In this document: positions 11,151 through 22,726 of the stretch, in pieces
Layout of the letters: every line of letters starts with the position of its first letter
How positions within the stretch are numbered: position 1 is the first letter of the stretch
Assembly: GCA_033557465.1 (NCBI GenBank)
Contig: CM066033.1
Location: forward strand, 18,229,080-18,293,079
Direction of reading: 5' to 3'
Source of the DNA: Ichthyophis bannanicus
Lineage: Eukaryota; Chordata; Amphibia; Gymnophiona; Ichthyophiidae
Length of the DNA stretch: 64,000 nucleotides
Program-made: the position numbers and the translations under genes
Notes under the pieces: generated by a model
What the model was told of the DNA's origin: nothing
The model's database searches: none
What the model saw: only the letters and a program-made list of their open reading frames with translations

Positions 11151-12950
11151 CTTAGTGTATGACTGATTTGGATAACGAGCTACACCTGAGAGCATTTTCT
11201 TTCCTTTAAGATGTGTAAGTACCTATAAAGCTAAGATTATCCCAGGGGTGGGTGGGTTCTGGGGAGGGAGGGTGGGAAACATGACTTATTAAAAGAGTGC
11301 TGCTACACAATACCCTGTCCTGTGCTTCTGAGGTAAGCTGTGAGCAACTTCCTGGGTGATTAACAGTCCTTGCTTGGATAGAAGGAGTCTTTCAAAATGG
11401 CCTTTTGACCTACCACCTGGCTTTAACACCTATTGAAAAAGTTTCACAGGTCTCTTTCCCCCAGGTAGAAGGCCTCTTTGTAAAGGTCTCTAGAAGAATG
11501 TATTTGTTGCTCAAATAATACTGACCCTGTTTTGCCTTTTATGCTAAGTTATATTCTGATTTGATTTATATTAAAGCTATTTGCGGCTGCTAGGCTCTGA
11601 CTTATTATGAAATTTAAACTACAAGCTCCCTGCTGAGTTCTAAATCTAACCAGAGAGCTCTCTTCTATGTTTTAAATTTAAACTTAAACTGCTGCTGCTA
11701 CTAGGCCCTGACTGATTTAACAAATACACTGGGTTCACAGATTAATCAGCTTTAAGCTAAAGAAGTCCCTTCAGAAAAATTCCCAGAAGTATATACTCAA
11801 TTGCAGATCTCTCTCTAGAAGTAGCAGTTCCCTTTTCTAGTCCTTCAAGACTCATAACTGCCTATAGAATAATGATAGGATAATGTTAAATTTCAAAAAC
11901 TCCTATAGTGGAAGACTCCTGTATATTTACAGTGACCAACTAAACTAAAACTCACAATAATGTCTGAGATAGGAGTTAAGTTGTGATGATACTTACATAT
12001 TGTATCCTTCAAATGAGGGAGGTGTTGTGAAGGACGGAGCTTCTAATGGATGAAAGAATTTCACAGTTACAAGTCCCCCAACCATGATTTCCCCATCCCT
12101 GTAGCATCCTGGGTGCAGTGGCTGGTACTTTCCAAGTGTACACTGAGTCTCAGCCGTCTTCCACGGAATGTCACACAGCAGCCAATGAAACAGAAGCGGA
12201 TGAGCTCATACCTGTAACATGGTGAACTAGCGTCTCCTGTGATAATGCCTTCCCTCCTTGCTCCACATTTTATGCTTGGGTATGGAGGGGGATGCTGTAG
12301 CATCCTGAAGGCATGTTCTGTTGAATATTTCAGTGATGGGCAGAAATGATTCAGCATTTTATTGCACAGAAGGAGAATGAGGGCAGCACAATTCTAATGC
12401 TGACATTGAGGTGATGGGTCTGTTTCTAACTGAGTTCCAGTAGCTGTGAGGATCCCATGAGGACTGTTTTGGATGCTGCTGCTCAGAGATTCAGCCTTAA
12501 GGAATATCTCCTCCTGAAATGTCCATTTACAATTAAATATAGATTGTTCTTTTAAATATAACCTTATAGACCCAGTACCTTCATTAAACGAGAGACAAAT
12601 ACTAATTAATTGGACTGTTTGGTTATATTGGATATAATATAATGATAACATAGCAGCATAGAAGACACTGATAGAAAACCATCATATAGCTCATTAACTC
12701 TTCCCGGCTATTCTTCTCATAGTGCTTTGGATACACCCGAGATTCCAGTCAGAGAATGTGACTTACTGCAAAATATTTTTCTAGGATGGTTTCTGTTCTC
12801 TTCCTTGGTAATGCATCATCTTGGTTAGGTAAGCATATCAGATAATTCTAAGTTCCAGAATTGCATCCCATCGTTTTTATGCTTAACCACAAGCCTTTAT
12901 ATTAAGTAAAATAAATCTGTATCACTGCCAGTGTGCTTCAGGTTGTCTGC
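11150..12950. other. Non-coding DNA, possibly CR1 5' UTR at its left side
   Basis: No protein-like frame is visible. The first several hundred bases may be the leader of the minus-strand CR1 whose ORF1 ends at about 11 kb. That is positional inference only. The remainder is AT-rich single-copy-looking sequence. Confidence 0.4.
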
Positions 12951-13679
12951 AGTGCGTGATGCTAGTCATTTGCTATGATGTACAATTGCAGCACGTACGA
13001 GTGGCCTGTCTTATCTGGCCCTTGTGTCCTGCACCTGTTGGCCACAGACTCTCCTATAACATTTCATGTCATTCCCCAAGGTTGCAGCAGCTGTTTTCCA
13101 AGGAACCCGAATGCAGTGAGTGTTGTCTAGGCAGGAAGGGGGAGGTGAGGTGTGCTGACACCAAGCAGGAGGGCCTGCAAGACCATAGTTATCAGCAGGT
13201 TACCAGCAGCCCAACAACACCTGCTAGCTTCTCTTTCTGAGAATTCCAATCAGCTACATCAACCTCAAGCAGACTGCATATGTTGGGCAACACTGGGCTG
13301 TGTCAGCCACTCACATGCCATCTGTGCTCAGTCTGCTAGTCACCTCCCACTGCATGTACATATAGCCACCATGAAAACATTGACTTCCAGCAGCCTATCT
13401 GGTGTCTCGACTGCCAAAGAAGAAACAGCATCCATATCACTGCAGCTTGACCCTATATAGCACTGGGTCTGTCACTTCAGTTGCCTGTGTGCTTACCATA
13501 ACATCACCTGCATACACTGGACTGGTCTTATCCTGTTGCCACATCTCCAGTGTTACATTCTGGTCCCTCAGGCCTCCTCGGTCCTGTGTGCCTGCATTGC
13601 TGAGTGATGAGGCTATGGGCTGAGGGGGCCACAGGGACAGTGCTGACTGCAACATGAGCTGAGCTTGGGACCAGAGTGG

Positions 13680-15190
13680 CAGGCAGGAATGCCAACCATC
13701 CTCATTGTTGCACAGTGCGCCAATATGTGTGTGTGTGTGTATGTCTATCCATTGTTTTGTGGCTTTCTACACCTCACTGAGCCTTGGAGTGCCTAAGCCA
13801 GGGGTAGCCAACTCCAGGCATGGTGCACCACAATCCAGCCTGGTTTTTGTGATGTCCCTAATGAATATTCATGAGATATATTTGCATCCACCACCTCCCC
13901 TTACATGCACACATATCATGGATATTCATTAGGGACATCATGAAAACCAGGCTGGATTGTGCCGCACCAGGACTGGAGTTGGCCACCCCTGGCCTAAGCT
14001 GTTTCAGCGTTAGCCTGCAAATATGCATGATGAAGAGCAAAGTAGTGTTGAATAGTTCAAAGAACATGTTCATTGTAAAACCTTCAGTTCAAAGTAAACC
14101 GCCTTGATAAATAAATAAATTGTGGGTATGGCCTGAAACAGGGCGGATTGGCCGGGATGTGTCTGCATCAGGGGTAGGGCAATGGCTGGGACATTGCAAT
14201 GCCTGACTGCTACCTGCATGGATGGGGTGGCCACAGCATGTAATGCTGAGAGGGTACTCTCACTCTGACCGAGCAGTGACCATGGCATGGCTATGTATCC
14301 ACATAGTGCTATATACTGTAGTGTCTAGTCCTAGTGATGTGGGTGCATGTCTTGTCCTGATCACAAAACCAACTGCTGGGTGCAGAAGATCGCTCTGTGC
14401 ACATGCAATGTATGCTGACTAGCGCACTGTCTGCAATTGTTATGTGCATGGTTGGTAAACCCAGTGGTGGGCAGCAGGTGCTGCGTGACTGTGCTTGCTG
14501 TGGGTAAATGTTAGACCTAGGTGGTTGGGACGTGGGGTATTCCAGGCCTACTCTTAGTTGTATTGGTAGGACCATGGTGACGACCACCCCTCCCAGGTAG
14601 TTGGCATCAGAATTAGCATTGTAGCACTAGGTATTGATATACACTGTTCTAGGGGGTCCCTGTCAGACATGGCCAGATGTGACTGGCATATCATACTGCA
14701 GATAATGCCTGCTACACACGGACAGTGCTAGAGACCTGCAGCACAAACAGCAGAAACCATTTCAAGCACTACATGGTACTGGAGAACTGGTGCTGCGCGC
14801 CCATCCTCGACCCTCAGGGTGACCGCAGAAACTGTTCGGTAGCTCAGTTTGTATCTGCTCTGTGCTTGTATCACACACTGTCAGTGCATCTTACATATCG
14901 CCTCAGGTGCTGGTTATGTGCATTCTCCATTTGGGGATCAGCTGTAGACTGCTGTTGGGCATGTGCACTGCATCATAGGTACTGGTGGGGGCTACCCTAT
15001 GCCGGCACACACAGCAGACTTTCTAGGCAGTGATCTGCAGTCTCTCTGTATCCAGCCGCGTGTAGTGAGGTGTGGAGGTGTGGCCTACTGGTTAGTGCAA
15101 TGCCTTTATATATAGGGGACAAGGGTTTGATTTCTACTTGTTCTTTTTGTGACTGTGCTACTCAGATCATTTTCATGCCTGTAACATCAC
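13680..15190. repeat. Second, truncated copy of the Harbinger interior
   Basis: This stretch parallels about 5060-6480 in the same order. Shared blocks include GTATGTCTATCCATTGTT, the GGCAATGGCTGGGACA block, GACCGAGCAGTGACCATGGC, and a terminal tRNA-like block (GCCTACTGGTTAGTGCAATGCC near 15083, against a similar block near 6388). No terminal inverted repeats of the family were found at its edges, so it is an internal fragment or a related longer element. A hAT MITE is inserted at 13799-13991. Sequence from 12950 to 13680 may belong to the same copy but aligns less clearly. Confidence 0.65.
13799..13991. mobile_element. hAT-type MITE with 8-bp target duplication
   Basis: The ends are CAGGGGTAGCCAACTCCAGG and, inverted, CTGGAGTTGGCCACCCCTG. 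The 193-bp body folds back on itself around ATGAATATTCATGA-like and GATATTCATT segments. GCCTAAGC flanks it on both sides (13791-13798 and 13992-13999), an exact 8-bp duplication as expected of hAT. It contains no coding sequence. Confidence 0.88.
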
Positions 15191-15261
15191 CTCAGGTAAA
15201 CATTGGATACAGAAGGGGAAAAGAGACTCAGAATCCACAGAGGTAGAGGCAATGGTAAAGG

Positions 15262-16683
15262 TTAAAAGGAAAAATGGTGGAAACCATCATAAAGAACAAA
15301 ATTACTCAGCATGTAGATAGTCATGGCCTAATGGGAGACAGCCAACATGGCTTTAGACAAGGAAGATCTTGTCTTACTAATCTGTTATGTTTTTTTGAAG
15401 GTGTGAATAAACAGGTGGACAAAGGTGAGTCGGTTTATATAGTGTATCTGGACTTTCAGAAAGCCTTTGACAAGGTCCCTCATCAGAGACTTTTGGCAAA
15501 ACTAAAGAGTCATGGGATAGGAAGCAGTGTACTACTGTGGATCAGGAACTGGTTAAAAGGGTAGGGTAGGGCTAAATGGCCAATTCTCCCATTGGAGAAA
15601 GGTGAATAGTGGTGTAGCCCAGGGATCTGTGCTGGGTCCGCTGCTTTTGAACATATTCATAAATGACCTGGAAAGGGGAATAACGAGTGAGGTTATAAAA
15701 TTTGCAGATGACACAAAACTATTTAAAGTTATTAAAACCCAAGAGGATTGTGGAAAATTGCAAGAGGATCTTGATAAATTGGAAGACTGGGCATCAAAAT
15801 GGCAGATGAAATTTAATGTGGACAAGTGCAGTTATGCACCTAGGGAAGAACAACCCAAGCTATGGTTACACAATGCAAAGTTCCACATTAGGAACCACCA
15901 CTCAGAAAAAAGATTTAGGCGTCATTGTGGATAACATGTTAAAACCCTCGGCTCAGTGTGCAGAGGTGGCCAAGAGAGCAAATAGAATGCTAGGTATCAT
16001 AAGGAAAGGAATGGAAAATAAAACGAAAGATATTATAATGCCTCTATATCGTTCCATGGTGAGACCGCACCTTGAATATTGTGTGCAATTCTGGTCACCG
16101 TATCTTAAAAAGGATATAGCGGTATTAGAAAAGGTTCAGAGAAGAGCCACCAAAATGGTAAAGGGGATGGAAGGATACTCCTATGAAGAAAGGCTAAAAA
16201 GGTTAGGGCTCTTTAACCTGGAAAAGAGATGGCTGAGGGGAGATAAGATAGAAGTCTATAAATTAATGAACGGAGTGGAACAAGTAAACATAGATCGATT
16301 GTTTATGTTATCAGAATATAGAAAGACTAGGGGACATGCAATGAAGCTACAGGGTAAACTATTTAAGACTAATAAAAGAAAATATTTTTTCACTCAACGT
16401 GTAATCAAACGCTGGAATTTGTTACCGGAGGATGTAGTAAAGGCTGTTAGTGTAGCTGGGTTTAAAAAAGGTTTGGACAAGTTCCTGGAGGAAAGGTCCA
16501 TAAACCATTATTAAGAAGGGACCCAGGATATCAATGCTTGACCCAGTACAAGCATTGTGGAGCTTGTGTCTCTTGGGGAAACTGCTAGGTACATATGACC
16601 TAGATTGGCCACTGTTGGAAACAGAATACTGGGCTTGATGGACCTTGGTCTGACCCGGTATGGCATATCTTATGTTCTTATGT
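15262..16683 (+). mobile_element. CR1 LINE, 3' half of ORF2 and tail
   Basis: The plus strand encodes the RT and C-terminal domain of CR1. DSQHGFRQGRSCLTNLL is followed by YIVYLDFQKAFDKVPHQ, which carries the first catalytic Asp. [17 protein letters not shown] comes next, and IKFADDTKLF is the catalytic Asp pair. A long open part (15816-16514) holds the C-terminal domain with [19 protein letters not shown] and [19 protein letters not shown]. Frame changes occur near 15565 and 15830. The 3' UTR ends with GGCATATCTTATGTTCTTATGTT, the short repeated tail usual for CR1. The copy is 5' truncated and inactive. Confidence 0.9.
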
Positions 16684-16699
16684 TAACTTCAAAGTAGGC

Positions 16700-18390
16700 C
16701 CCATCCTCCTCAGATCAACAGCTCTGAAATACTCCTACCAATCACCTGTTCAATATAATTCCATTTTATTAAAATAGTGATTCCAAATCAAATTATTAGT
16801 AGTGGCTGTCCCCTGCAAACTCTCAGAGCATGACACATGCTAGAAAAACCACACTGCACGTCTTTCTCAGAATCGGGCCCATATTGATGTCTTGTGTTTC
16901 TTTCCTGTCTACTATTGGTGTTCCTTTCTATATGTGGTTATAATTTAGTTCTATTTAATTTGTAAATCGCTCTGCTGTCCCCCACTAAGGACAGTATATC
17001 AAGATTTCAGAAATGAAATGAAATGAAATATGTAGCTATAACAATCAACATGAAAGTTGTAGGTGCTAGCTTTCAAATGGAATAACTTTATGCAAGGGAC
17101 TGGTTCCTCAGGAATAATCTCTCTTCAGCAAGTGAACTGGAAACCGTGCAGTGACACTTATTCATTAAGATTTATTAATTAGCTTGGGGAGAGCTGGATT
17201 GTGCAGCTGCCATGCAGAGAGGACAGAGGAGGAGCAGAGTTCCATCACCCGTGGCAGGCTCACCTGGGACAGACTTCCGAGATCAGCCAAACGCCCCCAT
17301 AAAACTGTGCTTCTCCGAGGCATGCAGCCATTGGTGGACGGCCATGGTGTGCCTTAAGGGGTGTGTCACAAGAAGCAGGCTACACCCTTTGGGAGCCCCT
17401 TAGGAGCATTGGAGGAACAGTGAGGAGCCTAATTTTTGGCCCTATTGATTCTGTCCAAGGATAAGAGAAAAAAAAAGCCTTCTGGGAATACTGTGGTCTC
17501 TGGCCCAATGAATGAACATCTTAGAATCAAGGTAGATGCGATGCCCAGGGCTGTACCTAGGCCTCTGCCAGTGGTGCAACTACACAGGGTGAAAAAAACT
17601 TAAGGGTGCATTTAGGGCTGGTTTTCTGGCAGACTTGGCTCCAAACCCCCCCCCCCCCGCCCCCCCATCCGCGTTGCTTGCCTGGCCATCCCTTGCCCCA
17701 CCACCGGAGTTAAGGGTCAGCAGTGAGTTCTATGCGCTGCCAACTCATTATCGGGCCCCATGGTTCTTTGCAACACCACACTTGCATGGCTGGTCTACTC
17801 CCTCCCTCGTTTGACACATGCATATGTCAGAGGAGAGAGGGATCAGTCCAGCCATGCAAGCGGGGAGTTGGAAAGACCCACGTTCTTTTTTATTGGAGGT
17901 CCGCTGGATGTCACCATCACCAAGGGAACAGGAAAAGTGGTGGCGGGGCAAGGGCAGGCATCAAGGGTGGAGCGGACTAGACTTGAGGAGGTGGTGTAAA
18001 ATGGGGATATATGGGACATGGGGGGATAGGGGCAGAAGAGCTATGCTGGTCATGGGGAGATAGGGGCTAATAACAAAAGTCTGATGTCATAGGGGACACC
18101 AGGTTTTCAAGTCACACAGGGCGCAGTTATGGCTTGGTACAGTACAGTCTGACGATGCCACAAGGTAGTCTATCCACATGCCATGCATCAAATGTTAATG
18201 TCATTCACATATAAGTTATATTACTTGACTGGCAAAAACTGGCCATATGAGGTTCCTGGAATATGCAGCATACATTAATTCTGTAACGTGTGTTTACCCT
18301 TTAGGGTATCTTGAATAAACTCTTTTTTTTTTTTGGACTTCTCACCTTGTACTGGAATTCCTTAGTTTTTCTGAGGTCCCCTGTGCTTTT
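16700..18390. other. Anonymous DNA with simple repeats and one palindrome
   Basis: No gene was recognised. A C-rich run lies at 17647-17666, and an imperfect palindrome at about 17784-17863 is listed separately. Open frames near 17212 and 17723-18063 have no recognisable motifs and overlap in several phases, which argues against coding. Confidence 0.45.
17784..17863. repeat. Imperfect 80-bp palindrome
   Basis: CTTGCATGGCTGG at the left is matched by CCAGCCATGCAAG at the right. The arms continue with mismatches through CTCCCTC / GAGAGAGGG to a centre at ACATGCATATGT. The structure would form a hairpin. It may be the core of a fold-back MITE, but no clean target duplication was identified. Confidence 0.6.
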
Positions 18391-18394
18391 CTCC

Positions 18395-18560
18395 ATTGGA
18401 TCATATGTAATTCCTATCCACAAAAGTGGAAGTAAGGAAGAGGGTGGAAACTATAGATTGATTAGTCTAATCTTTGTGATGAGTAAATTAATGAAAACCC
18501 TGATAAAGCCAAGGATAGTGTAATTTCTAAAATACAAATGATTACAAGATCTGAGATCTC
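18395..18560 (+). mobile_element. Short non-LTR RT fragment, probably CR1-like
   Basis: The open frame contains VIPIHKSGSKEEGGNYRLIS followed by a hydrophobic LIFVMSKLMKTLIKPRI stretch. This corresponds to RT motifs 0-1 of CR1/Jockey-type LINEs. A stop follows at about 18521. DLEVMVSDD-like sequence near 18630 may be a further piece of the same element. Confidence 0.5.
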
Positions 18561-18564
18561 ATGG

Positions 18565-19440
18565 CTTTATTAGAGGGAAGTGATACAGTATATAGGGTGA
18601 AGTACTTCAGTGCATGAAAGAAAAGCAGGACCTGGAGGTGATGGTATCGGATGATAGATAGGATGTTGTCAACAAACCTAGAAGCATGCTTAGGTGCATA
18701 CGGAGGGCAGCAGCAAAGGGCAGGCCATTCAAAGCTAAACAATAAGGTCTGACAGCTACCCGAAAACATACCCCTACCCTAGAACTAAAGGGACCTGCGA
18801 CAGAAAGGAGCCTACTATCTTAATAGAATCAATTCTACCAAGCCTAACCAAAAATAGGAAATTACGTTGAGTATGGAAAACGTACCAACCCCCTGATCCG
18901 TGCCTACAAAGTGGCTCCTTTCCCTAATCCAGAGTCCCGGGGAAAAAACCAGAGTAGTGCCTTGGGAGAGCTACCCCCAACCTGAGGCCTGAACCCATAG
19001 CCTTGCTACCATGACAAAAAAGCGGGCTAAACAGTACACTAAAATGGCAGCCCTTCACAGCAAGAAACGCTCCTCCAAATTATCCTGTGTTCAGTGGGGC
19101 TACCCGCGGTTGGAATGTACTTAATATCATCATTAATAGTAATACCCCAGAATAAAAAAGAGCAGCCACCAAAAAGCAAGAAAGCCAAGGGCAATAGTAA
19201 CACATCTGCTTAGTGGTTCTCTCTTTTGTACAGAAATATCAGCAGACTATTTCTTCCTGCTGCACCACCAAGTTCAGCATGAAGAAGGGAAATTACCCCT
19301 CTCCTGGCTACACCAAAGTAGCTCTAGGAAACAGAGGAGATGTGCCGGGTGGGAGGGGGAGGGGGAGGGACCTGGCACCACCAGGTTCTGCACCCTAGAG
19401 CACTATCGTTTCCACAAAAATACCTCAAAAAAATTCCATC
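18565..19440. other. No gene seen
   Basis: Apart from the possible RT remnant near 18630, nothing in this stretch could be assigned. Open frames are short and lack motifs. Confidence 0.35.
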
Positions 19441-19449
19441 CGACACAGA

Positions 19450-19620
19450 TTGCACAAGACTATGCTAATCTCCATCTGCTGGAGACTGAGAAATACTGGA
19501 CAGATCGAGGCTGCACAGATCCCTTTGTACCATGACGTCAGAAAGATCAAGCTAATGATTCTCAGTCTCCATCTGCTGGTAGTCGTGCATAACCTACGCA
19601 ACTGGACTGGATGGACGATA
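19450..19620. repeat. Possible solo DIRS terminal-repeat remnant
   Basis: The block carries TCTCCATCTGCTGG twice (19467-19480 and about 19567-19580), together with GGAGACTGAG and GACGTCA motifs. It ends near ACTGGACTGGATGG. The DIRS terminal repeat at 37.7 kb shows similar GGAGACTGAG, ACGTCA and CCAGTCCAG elements. A decayed terminal repeat of a related DIRS family is the best guess. Confidence 0.35.
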
Positions 19621-19977
19621 AGGAAACCTAAAATGCAAGGGTGCCAATAATGTTGACCATAAATGTAAAGTACATTTCAATATCAATTTAACCCCCTGTA
19701 AAGCATTGTTACTCGCCTGTAACAGGTGATCTCTGGGAACAGCAGGAATTGAGTCTTCACATATGGGTATCGTCGGCCCCGACGGAGAATCGCAGGAATG
19801 CTCCCCAGCGTCCTATAGGAAAGCTTTTAGGAGCATCCCACTGTGCCTGCGCTGCTGCCTTCCCGCTTTTCCAACTCTCCCTCTTCAGTTGGGTTTGTAG
19901 ATAAGATAAAAAGAGAGAAGGAAAGAAAAAAAGGGAGAGTGAGAGAGACAGAGATACAACTCCTAGGGGAGGTGGGT

Positions 19978-20088
19978 GGGTTGTGAAGACTCAATTCCTG
20001 CTGTTCCCGGAGAACACCTGTTACAGATGAGTAACTATGCTATCTCCAGGAACAAGCAGGAATGTAGTCTTCACATATGGGACTCCCT
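19978..20088. repeat. DIRS element 1 internal complementary region
   Basis: The left half (GAAGACTCAATTCCTGCTGTT ... CCTGTTACAGATGAGTAAC) is the reverse complement of the element's left outer end. The right half (ATCTCCAGGAACAAGCAGGA ... GTCTTCACATATGGG) is the reverse complement of its right outer end. The two meet at about 20037. Such a region is thought to align the ends of the extrachromosomal circle during DIRS replication. Confidence 0.8.
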
Positions 20089-20380
20089 AGCTTAAAGATG
20101 CCAGGGAGATGACCCCAGATGGAGAAGTGAAACACAGGCTAAAGTGGGTCATGTTTCCTCCCAAGGATCTCTGGTATCGAAACCTGGGACAGGGGGTAGG
20201 AGTTGTTCTAAGTCTGAAAGAGATGCTGGAGAACAGCCTGGCCAAATGAGGCATCCCGATGGGAGTCCTTGTCTGAGCAGTAATGGGCCGCAAAAGTATG
20301 GACAGAGGACCAAGTGGCTGCTTTGCAGATGTCGTCAATCAACACCGAGAGAAGGTTGGCCATAGAGGCAGCCATTGCTC

Positions 20381-21160
20381 TCACATTGTGAGCTGTAACA
20401 TGACCTTCGAGAGAAAGTTCTTTACACTCATAGGTAGGTAAAGGATATTAGTTTGCAGTCCAATTGGAGAGTGTTTGCTTGGAAATTGATAAACCAAGGT
20501 AAAAGCTAAAGCCCATTTACAATCCAGAGTATGAAGATTCCTTTCTGCACTAGAGGCATGAGGCTTAGGGAAGAAGACAGGAAGGTAAACCGACTGGTTC
20601 AAATGAAAAGGCGAAACCACCTTTGGCATGAAGTGAGGATGAGTCGTAAAGACTACCTTTTCATGGTGGAACCTTGTGTAAGGAGGGTCAGCCACTAAGG
20701 CTTGTAGCTCACTAATGCGTATTGCAGAAGTGAGGGCAATTAGGAAGATCACCTTCCAAGAAATAAATTTCAAGGATGTAGTGGCTAAGGGTTTGAAGGG
20801 CGGCTTCATAAGCTGTCCAAGGACAAGATTTAAATCCCATGCCACGGGTGATGGCTTAATGGGAGGCTTAGTTAAGAGTAGACCTCTCATAAAACATGCT
20901 ACAAGCAGCTGAGAGGAAACAGGTTGTTCAACAAAGGGCGTGTGGAAAGCTGCAGTGGCACTAAGGTGGGCCCTTACTGAATTAGTTTTAAGTCCAGAGG
21001 ATGAGAGGTGGAGAAGATACTCCAGTAACGCCTCTGCTGGAACTAAAAAGGATTAAGTTCCTTCTCTGAACACCAGATAGAGAACCTTCTCCACTTAAAA
21101 GTGTAAGCACGCCTAGTGGAAGGTTTCCTGGAGGCCAAAAGGATATCCTTAACCTGTTGA
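20381..21160 (-). pseudogene. DIRS element 1 tyrosine recombinase (broken)
   Basis: From about 21160 the minus strand reads LLASRKPSTRRAYTFKWRRF, the N-terminal core-binding part of a DIRS recombinase. After a gap and frame change, 20890-20381 gives AWDLNLVLGQLM, then LIALTSAIRISELQALVADP, whose Arg matches the first catalytic Arg. KVVSPFHLNQSVYLPVF follows. The C-terminal HxxR and Tyr nucleophile region is not identifiable, so the enzyme is truncated. In an intact element it would integrate the circular DNA copy without making a target duplication. Confidence 0.75.
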
Positions 21161-21379
21161 GAAAGGTTGATATCGTATAGTTCTAAGCTCTCAGCAGCCA
21201 CACCATCAGGTACAAGGACTGAGGGTTGGGTTGCAGAAGAGTCCCGTTCTCCTGGGATAGAAGATCTGGAGCACATCCCAACTCCAGAGGTTTGGCTTGA
21301 GAAAGACGTAGAAGCAGTTGATACCACGTCTGTCATGGCCAGCGTGGGGCTATGAGGATCATATGGCCCTTGTCTCTCT

Positions 21380-21475
21380 AAAGTTATAATAAACATAATA
21401 AATAATAATATTATAATATAATATAATATAATATAATATAATAATATAATAATAATAATATAATAAACATAACTC
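21380..21475. repeat. AT-rich (TAATA)n microsatellite
   Basis: About 95 bases consist of ATAATA and TATAA repeats. They lie at the 5' junction of the L2 fragment inserted in DIRS element 1. They probably expanded from an A-rich stretch at the junction. Confidence 0.8.
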
Positions 21476-21477
21476 AA

Positions 21478-22032
21478 GTACCATGGTCAGACCACCACCA
21501 AATCAACTGTAAACTTAAACTACAGTGCCAACCCAAAAACTCAAAGGAGATGAGAATGACCAACCCCATTAGGAAATTCAGCAAACTCAACGAGGAACAC
21601 CTCATAAGCACCATTGCATCCCACATAAACCTAGATTCCACAGACCTAGACGAAATAACTAACAGATGGAACACACACATCCAAAATACATCTAACCCAA
21701 CTTTGAAACACACATCAAACCCACATAAGATCAACTTGGAACCCTGGTACACAGGAACTCTAATAAAATCAAAAAGGGAGCTCCGTAAAATAGAGAGAAA
21801 ATGGAGACAAACCAAATCCTCCGATCTCAAAACTAAATACATGGCCCATCTCGCAAAATACAAAGACGACGTGAACAATGCAAAAAAATTACATCACACC
21901 AACATCCTAAACAAGGCAATCAATCGCCCACGAGAGTTATTTGAACTAGTCAAATCACTAACCAAAACTGACCAAAATGCCAACCTCAACAAATCCATCA
22001 AGGTCCAAACACTGGCAAACCACTATGCGACC
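21478..22032 (+). mobile_element. L2-like LINE fragment: endonuclease end and EN-RT linker
   Basis: The plus strand begins with VPWSDHHQINCKL, the last AP-endonuclease motif (SDH). It continues through a lysine-rich linker (LEPWYTGTLIKSKRELRKIE, KAINRPRELFELVKSLT) typical of L2-clade ORF2 between EN and RT. The open frame ends at about 22035 where DIRS sequence resumes in a C-rich tract. Both 5' and 3' parts of the LINE are missing, so this is not a simple 5'-truncated insertion. It more likely arrived by rearrangement. Confidence 0.75.
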
Positions 22033-22049
22033 AAACTGACGGCCCCTGG

Positions 22050-22519
22050 TCCTCCACCCCCCCCCCCCAACACCACATTTTTTGGAACCTGGGACACAGT
22101 GGTACCCGGTACATTGTATCGAGTCTTCGAGAATGTGGAGACACCATTAAGGATGTCTCCCAGATCCCAAGCATGAGGTCATGCAAAATCCGATGTATGG
22201 GAAGGATTACGGCCTCTTTAGGGGCTGCAGGATACTGAAGAATTTCAAGTTCTTCAGCTCTCTGTTCCTTCTCGGGGGCCCTGGTGATTGAGAGGCCCCG
22301 AGCCACATCCCGTATAAAGTCTTGAAAAGTTATGTCCTCCGAAGGAAACATCTGGTGCTGCGGGGAAGGAGAGGGATCCTTCAGAAGAACCGCTCCGCAG
22401 AAAATGAAAAACCGAAGAGGCAGAGTTGGAAAGGCAGAAAGGCAGCAGCGCAGGCGCAGTGGGATGCTCCCAAAAGCTTTCCTATAAGATGCTGGGGAGC
22501 GTTCCCGCGTGGGCTCCAT
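22050..22519 (-). pseudogene. DIRS element 1 Gag-like ORF1 remnant
   Basis: The minus-strand frame from 22519 contains DITFQDFIRDVARGL, then LQYPAAPKEAVILPIHRILHDLM. SPHSRRLDTMYRVP comes after. The pattern of a (F/V)xRD(V/M)A segment, an APKE...VH segment and a segment on 'RxLDxxYRV' recurs in vertebrate DIRS ORF1 proteins. About 150 codons survive before the frame meets the polyC/L2 junction near 22050. Confidence 0.65.
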
Positions 22520-22726
22520 CGATGCCGACGATAACCATATGTGAAGACTACATTCCTGCTTGTTCCTGGAGATTATTCTATGTAGAGCTATTCCCTTACT
22601 AATATACGCTGGATTGTTACTTCTTCTACTCTCTGATATTTATTTACATCTTCCTGTTCAAGTTCATTTATATCACATTAAGCCGTGAGAGACATATTTT
22701 AAGTTTTCCTCAATTTTCCTCTAAGG

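Larger units (their letters stand above)
19708..22577 (-). mobile_element. DIRS element 1, internally deleted, minus strand
   Basis: Long inverted terminal repeats bound the element. At the left, CTGGGAACAGCAGGAATTGA-type sequence leads into TCTTCACATATGGGTATCGTCGG. At the right is its reverse complement, near 22460-22570. An internal complementary region lies at about 19978-20088. The coding remnants, on the minus strand, are a Gag-like piece and a tyrosine recombinase. The RT/RNase H section expected between them is missing. An L2 piece with an AT microsatellite occupies that position. No target-site duplication is seen, as is normal for DIRS. Confidence 0.82.
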
